The notes: generated by a model not told the origin, from the letters alone. A DNA stretch of 27,360 nucleotides from Fusobacterium_C sp036516095 (GCF_036516095.1 NZ_DATBUM010000040.1:1-27360); one strand, 5' to 3'; counted from the first letter of the stretch, positions 8,501-17,212 are shown. Program-made: numbers and translations.

Positions 8501-9364
8501 ATGAATATGGAACATTTCGAAATTTATTCCGAAAAAAATCAAATACGAGGAAGAAAATATTTTGCAAATCCGGAAAAAAAGAAAGAAAAAACTATTTTAA
8601 TGTGTCATGGTTTTGCAGGAATACAAGATTTATTTTTCCCTCAATATGCTGCAAAGTTTTCAGAGGAAGGCTTTGATGTCGTGACTTTTGATTATAATGG
8701 ATTTGGAGAAAGTGAAGGAACGTCGGAAATTGTTCCCAACAATCAAATTCAAGATATTTTAAATATGATATTATATCTAAAAAGAGAAGAAGCCTTTCAA
8801 GGCAACAAATTACTATTGTGGGGCAGTTCCCTAGGAGGACTTTATGTCTTAAAATTAGCGGCTCTTAGTAAAGACATTGCAGGAGTTTATGCACAGATTA
8901 CCTTTGCTAACGGCTTAAGAAACAACACTCTCGGTTTAGAAGAAGAGGGGATTGAAAAATATATTCATCAAATAGAAAATATTAAATATAAAGAAATTCG
9001 AGAAAATAAAAAATTATTGCTTCCTTTAAAAAGACTTTTATCCGATGAGCAAAGTAAGGATTTCCTGGAAAACTACAAAGAAATTTTCCCGGAATTAATG
9101 GCTACAAAATTATCCTTATCCACCATTAAACATATCAATGAACTTTCCATTGATAATGATTTGGCAAGTATTAAAGTTCCTGTTCTATTAGGAAAAGCAA
9201 TCAATGATAAGGTAAATTCTCCTATGGAAATGAACTTTATTTATGAGCATTTGACTTCTGAAAAAAAATTATTGGAGTTCAATTGTGGCCACTATGAAAT
9301 CTATGTCGGAGATATTTTTGAACAGGCTGTCCAAAAACAAATAGCCTGGTTTGCTAACATATAG
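8501..9364 (+). CDS. Alpha/beta hydrolase (serine esterase/peptidase-like)
   Basis: This is a cytoplasmic hydrolase of the alpha/beta fold, 287 residues with no signal peptide. The oxyanion-hole region is MCHGFAG (about residues 34-40). The nucleophile elbow GSSLGG puts the catalytic serine at 110. The acid is probably Asp236 in INDKVNS and the base His264 in CGHYEIY. The FDYNGFGESEG block after the second strand is typical of the dienelactone-hydrolase/acyl-transferring branch. A helical cap lies between about residues 145 and 215. It stands alone with its own strong promoter and a strong hairpin after its stop. The substrate cannot be predicted; candidates include acyl esters and lipids. 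Confidence 0.88.
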   Translation: MNMEHFEIYSEKNQIRGRKYFANPEKKKEKTILMCHGFAGIQDLFFPQYAAKFSEEGFDVVTFDYNGFGESEGTSEIVPNNQIQDILNMILYLKREEAFQGNKLLLWGSSLGGLYVLKLAALSKDIAGVYAQITFANGLRNNTLGLEEEGIEKYIHQIENIKYKEIRENKKLLLPLKRLLSDEQSKDFLENYKEIFPELMATKLSLSTIKHINELSIDNDLASIKVPVLLGKAINDKVNSPMEMNFIYEHLTSEKKLLEFNCGHYEIYVGDIFEQAVQKQIAWFANI

Positions 9365-9377
9365 AAACAGAAATAAA

Positions 9378-9416
9378 GAAGGGCTATCTCAGAATAATAT
9401 TTTGAGATAGCCCTTC
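9378..9416. terminator. Strong hairpin terminator between hydrolase and prfB
   Basis: A perfect 14-base stem pairs 9378-9391 with 9403-9416 around an 11-base loop. It lies in the 124-base gap between the converging hydrolase and prfB genes. The T-tract is mediocre on both sides (better on the minus strand, CTTTATTTC), so some of its effect may be mRNA end protection. Confidence 0.7.
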
Positions 9417-9488
9417 CTCTATATTTCAGTTTTCATGCTTGTATATTCTTCGTATTTCATCAAAAATTTATTTTGAGGAGATTCTTTT

Positions 9489-10590
9489 TTATTTTTGCTT
9501 ATTCCAACGTAGATATCCATTCATGAATTCATCCAAGTCTCCATCCATAACCGCTTTAATATTTCCAATTTCCACTCCGGTCCGATGATCTTTTACCATC
9601 GTATAGGGTTGAAAAACATAGGAACGAATCTGGCTTCCCCAACCAATTTCACTCTGTTCTCCTTGAAGCTTTTTCATTTCTTCTTCTTTTTTCTTTAACT
9701 CCAGCTCCAGTAGTTTGGATTGTAACATCTTCATAGCCGTTTCCCGGTTGCTCAGTTGGGAACGTTCCTTTTGACAGGTAACCACAATCCCTGTGGGAAA
9801 GTGAGTAATTCGTACTGCAGAATCTGTCATATTGACATGTTGTCCTCCTGCTCCGCTGGCTCGATATGTGTCAATCCGAATATCGGCTGCTTCCACTTCC
9901 ACTTCCACACTTTCATCAACCTCCGGAACCACCTCGACAGAAGCAAAGGAAGTATGTCGCTTCTTGTTCGCATCAAAAGGAGAAATTCGTACCAAACGAT
10001 GAATCCCTTTCTCGCACTTTAAATATCCATAGGCATGATAACCGGATACTAAAAAGGTAATCGATTTGATCCCGACTGAATCCCCGGGCATAAAATCCAT
10101 TTCTTCTATCTTATACTTTTTATCATGACACCATCTGGTATACATACGATATAACATATCCGCCCAATCACAAGCTTCCGTTCCTCCCGCACCGGAATGA
10201 ATGGTTACAATGGCATTATTCCCGTCATATTCTCCATCTAATAGTAGACTGGTAGAAAAACTTTCCATATCTTTTAGCAATTGTTTATGTTTCTCTTCCA
10301 GTTCTGTCTGAGAAGACTCATCGCCCGCTTCTACAAATTCAATCAAAACTTCTTCTTCGTCTATTTCTTCCACTAAGGATTGAAAAGAAGCAAGCAAAGC
10401 TTTTTCTTCATTCATTGCTTTGATAATCGCAGAAGAATTTTTTTTATCATTCCAAAATCCTTCTTCCATAGTTTGAGCTTCTAAATTTACAATCTTATTC
10501 TGTCTTTTTTCTAAGTCAAAGAGACCTCCTGATGTCTTCCAATTGCTCTTTCAAAACCCCATATTCTCGCTTACATTCTAAAATATCCAT
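9489..10590 (-). CDS. prfB: Peptide chain release factor 2, expressed by programmed +1 frameshift
   Basis: Release factor 2 reads UGA and UAA stop codons and triggers peptide release. The gene starts at the ATG at 10590 (AGGAG upstream). It runs 24 codons to an in-frame TGA at 10518-10516, then continues in the +1 frame as DLEKRQNK and onward, giving 366 residues in total against 365 in E. coli. The codon-recognition tripeptide SPF lies in VRISPFDANKK and the catalytic GGQ in GAGGQHVN. Reading only the second frame from the internal ATG at 10469 gives a 326-residue truncated product and misses the N-terminal domain. It is the last gene of the nine-gene minus-strand run, 19 bases after the ferredoxin-like gene. 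Expression is probably autoregulated through the frameshift. Confidence 0.95.
10515..10530 (-). promoter_or_regulatory. prfB programmed +1 frameshift site
   Basis: On the minus strand, AGGAGG (10530-10525) lies three bases before the slippery CTT (10521-10519). TGA (10518-10516) and C follow. This has the same layout as the E. coli site: an internal Shine-Dalgarno-like element, three bases, then CTTTGAC. Low RF2 slows termination at the UGA, so slippage restores RF2 synthesis. Confidence 0.95.
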
Positions 10591-10609
10591 AACAACTCCT
10601 TATTTCTTT

Positions 10610-10831
10610 TTATTTCTTTAAAAACCATTCTACTTTTTCCAAATCCATAAAATGATATAGTTGCCCCTCTATTTTTACATTGGGACCTTTTTTACACTGA
10701 CCGAAACATCGAACTTCTTCCAAAAGAATATCATCCCGTTTGGACAAAGCCTCCCACATTTTTTGATTTTTTTTCCCACAAGTTAACCCTCTACACACTA
10801 TCACTTTCTTAATTTTTTGCTCTCCTTTCAT
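10610..10831 (-). CDS. Small thioredoxin-like [2Fe-2S] ferredoxin
   Basis: This 73-residue protein has four cysteines in the order Cys13-x4-Cys18 then Cys42-x3-Cys46. That is the spacing of thioredoxin-like [2Fe-2S] ferredoxins related to the NuoE/24-kDa subunit. It most likely carries electrons in the cytoplasm, but its partner is not visible. I start it at the ATG at 10831, whose first bases overlap the acpS stop as ATGA; a TTG at 10840 would add three residues. The neighbouring genes (acpS, prfB) give no functional clue. Confidence 0.75.
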   Translation of the reverse strand: MKGEQKIKKVIVCRGLTCGKKNQKMWEALSKRDDILLEEVRCFGQCKKGPNVKIEGQLYHFMDLEKVEWFLKK

Positions 10832-11172
10832 TCTTCCCAAATTGCCATAGCCACGGCATAGGCTTTACAATGCGATAAAGATAAACTCCAGTCGTCCTGT
10901 CGAATCCCATGCAAATACACCCAAGGTTTCCCCCAATCATCATGAAAAATTTCAATGTCTGTAAATTCTATACCTCGAAATCCGGTTCCCATTGCCTTGA
11001 CAATCGCCTCTTTGGCAGCAAACAAAGCTGCATAACTTTCCACTTTATTTCCTCGAGCTTCCTGCTCATCCCGTTCTTTTTCCGTAAATACCTTTCTTAT
11101 AAATTTGGGATCTCGAATTGCTTTTCCTATTCTTAAAATTTCAATAATATCTGTTCCTATTCCTCGAATCAT
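10828..11172 (-). CDS. acpS: Holo-[acyl-carrier-protein] synthase
   Basis: This enzyme transfers 4'-phosphopantetheine from coenzyme A to apo-ACP, activating fatty acid synthesis. At 114 residues it has the normal AcpS length. The first motif GTDIIEI puts the metal-binding Asp at residue 8. The second, FAAKEAIVKAMGTG, puts the conserved Glu at residue 55. Its ATG overlaps the tatD stop as ATGA and its own stop overlaps the next gene's start, so it is translated in a coupled chain. Its upstream ribosome site is weak, consistent with coupling. Confidence 0.96.
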   Translation of the reverse strand: MIRGIGTDIIEILRIGKAIRDPKFIRKVFTEKERDEQEARGNKVESYAALFAAKEAIVKAMGTGFRGIEFTDIEIFHDDWGKPWVYLHGIRQDDWSLSLSHCKAYAVAMAIWEE

Positions 11173-11927
11173 AACATCCCATATGCCTTTCTAGTATTTT
11201 TATTTGTTACCTCTACCACTTCTTCATAAGAAATCCCTTTAACTTCTGCTATTTTCATGGCAACTTCTTTTGTATAAATCGGCTCATTTCTCTGTCCTCG
11301 ATAAGGAGTTGGCGCCATATACGGACAATCCGTTTCCAAAATCAGATGTTCCAAAGGAATTTCCTTCACAACATCCACCAATTTTTTCGCATTCTTAAAG
11401 GTTAATACTCCACCAATTCCTAAATAAAAACGATCTATCATCTGTTTTGCCGTTTCCACAGACCCGGGATAGCAATGCAAAATTCCTTTAACTTTTGGAA
11501 ATTCTTGTAAAATTCGCACAGTGTCTTCCATTGCCTCCCGTGTATGAATCACAACCGGTTTTCCAACTCTTTCTGCCAATGCCAATTGCCTTCGAAAAAT
11601 TTCCTTTTGAAGCTCTTTACTCTTTGTCATCCAATGATAATCCAAACCAATTTCTCCAATTGCTAAAACTTTTTCTTCTTTTGCCATTTTTTCAAATTTT
11701 TCTTCCAGAGCTTCCGTATACTCTTCTTCTTCTGCCGGATGTAAACCAACAGTCGCATAGATAAAAGAATACTTTCGGGCATAATCCATCGAAATTTGAC
11801 TGCTTTCCAAATCATAGCCGATATTGACGACAAAATCCATTTCTTTTTGTATTCTTTGTAAGACTTCTTCTCTATCTTTATCAAATCGTTCATCGTTAAG
11901 ATGAACATGGGAATCAATTCGTTTCAT
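11169..11927 (-). CDS. tatD: TatD family metal-dependent deoxyribonuclease
   Basis: This is a cytoplasmic TIM-barrel metal hydrolase of the TatD/YcfH family, 252 residues. Members act as 3'-5' DNA exonucleases. The metal ligands are visible: HVH (His7, His9), Glu in AIGEIGLDYHW, His in VVIHTREA, His in ILHCYPGS and Asp in LETDCPYMAP. I choose the ATG at 11927 (MKRIDSHVHL), with GAGGAAG upstream. Starting at 11996 would add 23 residues read from inside hslO. The start overlaps the hslO stop by 14 bases. Which of the TatD, YcfH or YjjV subgroups it belongs to was not resolved. Confidence 0.92.
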   Translation of the reverse strand: MKRIDSHVHLNDERFDKDREEVLQRIQKEMDFVVNIGYDLESSQISMDYARKYSFIYATVGLHPAEEEEYTEALEEKFEKMAKEEKVLAIGEIGLDYHWMTKSKELQKEIFRRQLALAERVGKPVVIHTREAMEDTVRILQEFPKVKGILHCYPGSVETAKQMIDRFYLGIGGVLTFKNAKKLVDVVKEIPLEHLILETDCPYMAPTPYRGQRNEPIYTKEVAMKIAEVKGISYEEVVEVTNKNTRKAYGML

Positions 11928-12774
11928 GGTTAAAATCTTCCTCTCTAAATTCGTAGTGCTTTCCGCAAAAATGACATTCCGCTTCCACTTTTCCATCTTC
12001 TTTTAATATTTTATCAATTTCATCTTTTCCCAAAGTAATCAAAGCCCGATAAAATTTATCTCGATTACAATTACAATAGTAGCGAATTTCCTTTTCTTCC
12101 AAAATTTCATATTCTTCCATTTCTTTTTTTTCTTCCGAATCCATATCATCATACAAGAGTGCAATGATATCTTCCAAATCCATGCCCCCATGGAATAACT
12201 CATCAATACTTCGAATCGCTTCTATTTTCCGTTCCAAAGCTTCTAAAAAATCTTCTTCTGCATTGGGTAATAATTGTAACATATATCCGCCGGCTTTTTC
12301 CACAGTATGTTCATCTCGAAATAAAACTGTAAATGCAATCACTGTCGGAATTTGTTCCGAGCTATAAAAATATCCTGATAAATCATAAGCTAAACCGTGA
12401 TTTGTTATTTGACAAAAGCCGATATAGGGATCTTTCAGTCCAAAATCTTTAATAACTTTTAAAGTTCCCTCTCCCAATAAGGAGGTATCACTCACATCCG
12501 GTGTCGGATTGGATACATAGCCCTTTACGTTTCCATTAGAATCTGTAGTGACTAAAATATTTTTAATTTGTCCATTAGTATCTGTTCTTAAAGTTAAAAT
12601 ATCTTCTCCTTTTAAAGAATTTCCCATCAAAGATGCTACTGTCAAGATTCTTCCAAAGCTGTCTGCCGCTAAAATATTACAGTGATGAATCTCCATAGCC
12701 CTCTGTACAATATCTGTAGTATCCACCGCAATAAATCTTGCATTTTTACTCAATCCCCGTATTACTCTTCCCAT
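11914..12774 (-). CDS. hslO: Redox-regulated chaperone Hsp33
   Basis: Hsp33 is a cytoplasmic holdase chaperone switched on by oxidative unfolding. The 286-residue protein has the N-terminal Hsp33 core (RFIAVDTTDIVQRA, then LMGNSLKGED). Its C-terminal zinc centre is CNC at residues 234-236 and CHFC at 267-270, the four cysteines that form disulfides on oxidation. The start at 12774 lies 11 bases after the ComEA-like gene, with a ribosome site (GGAG) between. For an anaerobe this fits oxygen or peroxide defence. No separate stress promoter is visible. Confidence 0.96.
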   Translation of the reverse strand: MGRVIRGLSKNARFIAVDTTDIVQRAMEIHHCNILAADSFGRILTVASLMGNSLKGEDILTLRTDTNGQIKNILVTTDSNGNVKGYVSNPTPDVSDTSLLGEGTLKVIKDFGLKDPYIGFCQITNHGLAYDLSGYFYSSEQIPTVIAFTVLFRDEHTVEKAGGYMLQLLPNAEEDFLEALERKIEAIRSIDELFHGGMDLEDIIALLYDDMDSEEKKEMEEYEILEEKEIRYYCNCNRDKFYRALITLGKDEIDKILKEDGKVEAECHFCGKHYEFREEDFNHETN

Positions 12775-12785
12775 TTTGTTCTCCT

Positions 12786-13307
12786 CTATTTACTATAGCG
12801 AAATAAATCTTTATATTTCTCATATTGTTTTTTCCCAATGATCTTCCGCAGTACGATATTATTCTCAATTCTACCTATTCTTTCACGATATTTTTCAATT
12901 GCTTTGATTTCTCTTTTAGAAAAACCGTAATATCTTAAAAGTTTGCTATCCGCTCGATTAATATAGAGGGGATTCCTACTTTTTTTCGTCGCCACTTCCA
13001 ATTTTCTTGCTAATTTATGATAGGTAGCCTCCCCAATTCCCTTAATATTCTTAATCTCTTCCAAAGTTTCAAAGGATCCTACCAAAGCTCGATACTCCAA
13101 AATCCCGTCTGTATACCTGCTTGCAATCCCTGCTGCCAAAAATTCTTCTTTGTTTGCCACATTGATGTCCAATTTCCCTATTTTCTTTTCCTTCATATTT
13201 CCCTGACTCATAATGATTTTTACTTCATTTTCTGCAAAAATGCTCTCTGTCAAGCAAAAAAAAGAAAAAGAAAACAAAAAAATCACAGTCCATATTTTAT
13301 ATTTCAT
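12786..13307 (-). CDS. comEA: Secreted ComEA-like protein with two helix-hairpin-helix repeats
   Basis: This 173-residue protein has a signal peptide (charged start, hydrophobic core about residues 5-20, probable cut after SIFA at 25). It should act outside the inner membrane. Residues about 45-107 form a ComEA-type helix-hairpin-helix unit (DINVANKEEF, then IKNIKGIGEATYHKL). A second, more divergent unit follows (YINRADSKLLRYYG, then IEKYRERIG). ComEA proteins bind incoming DNA during natural transformation. Normal ComEA has one such domain pair, so the tandem arrangement is notable. I start it at the ATG at 13307, with GAGAGG upstream; it overlaps the hemZ end by 11 bases. A role in DNA uptake is inferred from the domains and from pilT and comM in the same run. 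No membrane anchor remains after cleavage. Confidence 0.72.
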   Translation of the reverse strand: MKYKIWTVIFLFSFSFFCLTESIFAENEVKIIMSQGNMKEKKIGKLDINVANKEEFLAAGIASRYTDGILEYRALVGSFETLEEIKNIKGIGEATYHKLARKLEVATKKSRNPLYINRADSKLLRYYGFSKREIKAIEKYRERIGRIENNIVLRKIIGKKQYEKYKDLFRYSK

Positions 13308-14679
13308 GCTTTCCCTCTCGATATTTTTCAAATAAAGCAAATTTCTGTTCCTGTCTTTTTTCCATTTCTCGAATATATAAAACAGGATCCTTAGGATTCA
13401 CGAAACGCTCAATATAATCATGACCATTCTCTTCTTCCACCACAACTTTACTGATACCTCCACCTCCTAAGGCAATCGTATTTTGATTTTCTTCTATCAT
13501 CTCCATGTTAAAAATAGATTCTGTTCCAGGTTTCGCGTAACCTATATTTTCTCCCCAATCAAGCATATTCTTTTGCCGATACAAATAATAAGGTTCCAAT
13601 CGCTTTTCTTTCATAAGTGAAGCTATTGTTTCCTCCAGCCTCTTTCTGTCAATTTTTTCTCTCTCTTGACTTCCTTTCGCAAGTTTAGAAGCTCGTTTAA
13701 ATGCTAGAGAATGAAGAGTGATATTTTCCACGTCAAAATTTTTTAGCTGCTCCAAGCTATCTATCATATCTTCCGTGCTTTCCTCCGGAAGTCCGAGAAT
13801 AAAGTCCATATTGATAATAAAGCCCAATTTTTTACAATTTCGATAGACTTCTTCAAAGTGATCTCGATTAAACTTTCGATTTACCTTTTTTAAGGTTTTT
13901 TCCTGAAAACTTTGAGGATTTAAACTGACTCTGTCTACCCCATATTTTTTTAAAATTTCCAGTTTTTTCCTTGTAATGCTGTCTTCCCGCCCCGCTTCAA
14001 AAGTAAATTCTTTAACATTGCGAAAATCAATTTCTTCCCGAAACACTTTTAAAATTTGTTCCAAGTCTTCTTCCGTTAAAGTACTGGGAGTTCCTCCTCC
14101 AAAATAGACAGACTCAATTTTTTGAGGATTTTTTCGTAACTCCTCTCCAGTCAATCGAATTTCTTTTTCCAAAGTATTTACAAATTCTCGATAATATTTT
14201 CCGACTCCCCCTGTTATTTCATAGGAAGCAAAGGAACAATAACTGCATTTACTTGGACAAAATGGAATTCCTACATAAAGATTGCTGGCTCCTCGATGTA
14301 AAAATCTTTCTTCCTTTCTCACAATGTCGACCAAAAGTTTTGCCTTTTCTTTTTTGACTAAATAAAATTGTTCCAAATGATGAGCCGTCTCTTCGTAAGA
14401 AAATCCTTCCCTTAGAAATCTTCTTACAATTTTACTGGGACGAACTCCCATAAGTCCTCCCCAAACGTAATCTTTTTGATAAGCCTTTAACAAAGCTATC
14501 TTCACCATAGTTTGTTTTGGATCATCCACCGCTTTTCCCAAATCAGAGTAACAAAATTTTGCTCTTCTCCCCGCAATTTGAATGCTGACTCCATTTGGAA
14601 TTTCTTCTATGAGCAATTCTTCTCCAAGAGCCTCAGGAACCATTACCCTCATAAATTCTTCAATACTTCTTTTGTTCAA
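13297..14679 (-). CDS. hemZ: HemZ-type radical SAM coproporphyrinogen dehydrogenase
   Basis: This is a cytoplasmic radical S-adenosylmethionine enzyme of the HemN/HemZ group, 460 residues. Cys141, Cys145 and Cys148 (CPSKCSYC) bind the 4Fe-4S cluster. FGGGTPS and GLPEESTEDM are further family motifs. MGVRPSKI near residues 77-84 is characteristic of HemZ rather than HemN. It may carry out oxygen-independent coproporphyrinogen oxidation, though members of this group also have other or unproven roles. The start is a TTG at 14679, with GGAGAGG upstream inside the last codons of pilT. No other heme genes are in view, so the physiological role stays open. Confidence 0.85.
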   Translation of the reverse strand: MNKRSIEEFMRVMVPEALGEELLIEEIPNGVSIQIAGRRAKFCYSDLGKAVDDPKQTMVKIALLKAYQKDYVWGGLMGVRPSKIVRRFLREGFSYEETAHHLEQFYLVKKEKAKLLVDIVRKEERFLHRGASNLYVGIPFCPSKCSYCSFASYEITGGVGKYYREFVNTLEKEIRLTGEELRKNPQKIESVYFGGGTPSTLTEEDLEQILKVFREEIDFRNVKEFTFEAGREDSITRKKLEILKKYGVDRVSLNPQSFQEKTLKKVNRKFNRDHFEEVYRNCKKLGFIINMDFILGLPEESTEDMIDSLEQLKNFDVENITLHSLAFKRASKLAKGSQEREKIDRKRLEETIASLMKEKRLEPYYLYRQKNMLDWGENIGYAKPGTESIFNMEMIEENQNTIALGGGGISKVVVEEENGHDYIERFVNPKDPVLYIREMEKRQEQKFALFEKYREGKHEI

Positions 14680-14682
14680 TGT

Positions 14683-15651
14683 TTAAATCCTCTCCAATTT
14701 TCCTTTTTGTATCCAATATTCTCTACTTTTCTCCTTAGTACACATTCCTTGAGAGACAGAACTTTCCAAAATAGAAGGAAGCTGCAATTCCCTTCCCGAA
14801 TAAATCATATTCGCGACTGCCTTTGTATTTTTTAAAAGTTCAAACAAGGCAATTCTTTCATTTTCTTTGCCCTTTATCAATTCTTGTGCTATCATCCAGC
14901 GTAAAGAACTCGATAGACGTTGCCTGACCTCTTCCTGTTTTTCTCTCGAAGAAAGAGACAATATTTTATGAATGCTTTCCACACAATTTCCTGTATGCAA
15001 AGTACTAAAAACAAGATGTCCGCTCTCTGCAAAGTAGAGGGCACTCTGTAAACTCTCCAAATCTCGAATTTCTCCAATCAATAAAATATCCGGATCTTGA
15101 CGCAACGCAGACTTCATAGCACTTTGAAAACTCTTACTGTCTCTTCCGATTTCTCGTTGAAAAAAAAGACTTTTTTTCTTCCGATAATAGAATTCAATAG
15201 GATCCTCTAAGCAAATAATCTTCTTGGAATATTTCTGATTGTACTGTTCTAAAAAAAATCGCAAAGTGGTAGATTTCCCGGAACCCGTACTTCCGGTAAC
15301 CAAAACTAAACCGGAACCGGAAGAATACAAATCTTCCAATACTGCATATAACTCCTTAGGAAACTCAGGAAGAAATTCGGAAATAATCCTCACACTGAGC
15401 ATGCTTCCTTTTTCACCTCTTGCCCAGTTTAGACGATAGCGATTTCCTAATACATCCTCATAAGAAATATCCTTCTCTTGTTCTTCCTCTACAATGCCTA
15501 ACTCCGCACAAAAATTCAAAAAATCCTGCATTGAAATGACTTCCTCAGAAAAATACAGTTCTCCGCCTTTTCGATAACATAGACGATCATTCCCTCGAAT
15601 ATGCAAATCGGAAACTCCTAATTTCCTATATTTTACAAATAATTTTTCCAC
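14683..15651 (-). CDS. pilT: PilT-like type IV pilus retraction ATPase
   Basis: This is a 322-residue secretion ATPase of the PilT branch. The N-terminal SDLHIRG matches the PilT opening. Walker A GSTGSGKS is at residues 120-127, the Asp box LEDPIEF at 148-154, Walker B LLIGEIRD around 190-197 and the His box STLHTG at 216-221. PilT depolymerises type IV pili, pulling in surfaces or bound DNA. The start is a GTG at 15651 with AAGGAG upstream; an overlapping ATG at 15653 is out of frame. It is 46 bases after comM and its last codons hold the hemZ ribosome site. No pilin, PilB or PilQ gene is in the window, so pilus assembly must be encoded elsewhere. Confidence 0.88.
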   Translation of the reverse strand: MEKLFVKYRKLGVSDLHIRGNDRLCYRKGGELYFSEEVISMQDFLNFCAELGIVEEEQEKDISYEDVLGNRYRLNWARGEKGSMLSVRIISEFLPEFPKELYAVLEDLYSSGSGLVLVTGSTGSGKSTTLRFFLEQYNQKYSKKIICLEDPIEFYYRKKKSLFFQREIGRDSKSFQSAMKSALRQDPDILLIGEIRDLESLQSALYFAESGHLVFSTLHTGNCVESIHKILSLSSREKQEEVRQRLSSSLRWMIAQELIKGKENERIALFELLKNTKAVANMIYSGRELQLPSILESSVSQGMCTKEKSREYWIQKGKLERI

Positions 15652-15697
15652 ATTGATTACTCCTTATTTTACCATGTTTTGTAGTTTTTGACTAGAA

Positions 15698-17200
15698 TCA
15701 AAATTTTCGACGATAGGAAAGAGCTTCCAACACATCTTCCCTTTCCAATTCTTCTCTTCCTGCCAAATCCGCAATCGTTCTCGCTACCGACAACAATTTT
15801 GTAAAGCCCCTTGCGGAAATTTCCAATTTTACAAGAGCTTTTTTGAAAAATATCTTATCTTCTTCAGAAAGAATACAATATTTTTTTCTTTCCTCCTGTG
15901 TCATTTTGGCATTGTTATGGAAACAATTCCCATACCTTCTTTCTTGCATCTTGCGAGCAGATAAAACTCTTTTCTTTATTTCTTTTGAATTTTCCTGTTC
16001 TTTTTCCTCCAACAATTCTTCTTCTGTCAGTCGTTTCATTTCCACATACAAATCAATTCTATCTAAAACAGGACCGGACAATTTTTTTTGATAATGGTAC
16101 TGTTCTGCCGCTGTACAACGACAATTCTTTTCAAAAGCATAGCCACAGGGACAAGGATTCGAAGTTCCTACTAAAATGGTATCCGCTTGATATTCTACAC
16201 GATACATCGCTCGAGTAATGCGAACAACTCTATCTTCCAGAGGTTGTCGCAAAGCCTCTAAAACTGATTTTTTAAATTCATTCATTTCATCCAGCAGTAA
16301 CACTCCTCCTGAAGCTAAACTGATTTCTCCCGGCATCATTTTCTTTCCTCCTCCTATCATGGCGATTTCAGTCGTTGTATGATGAGGCGCTCGAAAGGGT
16401 CTTTGTTTCCAGGAAAATTGTTTTCCGTCCAACTCTCCCGATATACTATAGAGTTTTGTCGTTTCAATGCTTTCTTCCGTACTCATAGGAGGTAAAATTC
16501 CCAATAATCTCTTCGCAAGCATAGATTTTCCGGAACCGGGAGTTCCTATGAGCAAAATATTATGTCCTCCGGCAGCTGCAATCTCCAAAGCCCTTTTTGC
16601 ATGCGATTGTCCTTTCACTTCAGAAAAATCATAGAGAAAATCTTTTTCTTCTTCTATCATTGAAATTCTGTCATCCCGAACATCTCTTTCCAACAAAAAT
16701 TCTTGTACTTCTCGCAAAGAAGAAAGAGCGACAATCCGGATTCCTTCAATCAAGCTTGCCTCTTCTAAATTTTCTTTCGGAATGACAATTCCCTGAAAAC
16801 CTTTTTCTTTTGCCAAAATAGCAGTATTGATCAATCCTCTTACGGACTTCAACTTCCCGCTTAAAGAGAGCTCTCCTAGCCAAAGATAATGTTTTAGTTT
16901 TTGATAGGGATCTTTTAAATAAGAAGACAAGTACATCAAACTGACTGCAATTGGAAAGTCATACTGGGCTCCCTCTTTCCGAAGTCCGGCAGGAGATAAA
17001 TTGATGATAATTCTTTGGGGAGACAAAGGATAAGCAGAGTTTTTTAAAGCTGTTTTCACTCGGTAACGACTTTCTAAAATAGCGGTATCTCCTAAACCGA
17101 CAATCGAAAATGTTGGAAGTCCTTTCCCAATATCAACTTCTACTTCTACTACATAAGGAGTCACTCCCAGATAAGCAGAACTATAAATACAAAAATTCAT
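15698..17200 (-). CDS. comM: ComM/YifB AAA+ ATPase (Mg-chelatase-like)
   Basis: This 500-residue protein has an N-terminal Lon-like domain, then an AAA+ domain. Walker A is GTPGSGKS at 219-226 and Walker B VLLLDEMNEF ends with D304-E305. A C-terminal Mg-chelatase-like domain follows. The ComM-typical cysteine block (Cys350, 352, 360, 362) is present. ComM is a hexameric branch-migration helicase that helps incoming single-stranded DNA integrate during natural transformation. I choose the ATG at 17200, with AGAGGTGA upstream; an upstream in-frame start at 17284 would run into the divergent mntP start. It heads the nine-gene minus-strand run that also has pilT and the ComEA-like gene. Confidence 0.94.
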   Translation of the reverse strand: MNFCIYSSAYLGVTPYVVEVEVDIGKGLPTFSIVGLGDTAILESRYRVKTALKNSAYPLSPQRIIINLSPAGLRKEGAQYDFPIAVSLMYLSSYLKDPYQKLKHYLWLGELSLSGKLKSVRGLINTAILAKEKGFQGIVIPKENLEEASLIEGIRIVALSSLREVQEFLLERDVRDDRISMIEEEKDFLYDFSEVKGQSHAKRALEIAAAGGHNILLIGTPGSGKSMLAKRLLGILPPMSTEESIETTKLYSISGELDGKQFSWKQRPFRAPHHTTTEIAMIGGGKKMMPGEISLASGGVLLLDEMNEFKKSVLEALRQPLEDRVVRITRAMYRVEYQADTILVGTSNPCPCGYAFEKNCRCTAAEQYHYQKKLSGPVLDRIDLYVEMKRLTEEELLEEKEQENSKEIKKRVLSARKMQERRYGNCFHNNAKMTQEERKKYCILSEEDKIFFKKALVKLEISARGFTKLLSVARTIADLAGREELEREDVLEALSYRRKF

Positions 17201-17212
17201 GAAAATCACCTC

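Noticed and set aside
10469..10590. prfB as a frameshifted pseudogene
   Set aside because: The site has the conserved internal Shine-Dalgarno-like element and CTTTGAC, and all RF2 motifs are intact downstream.
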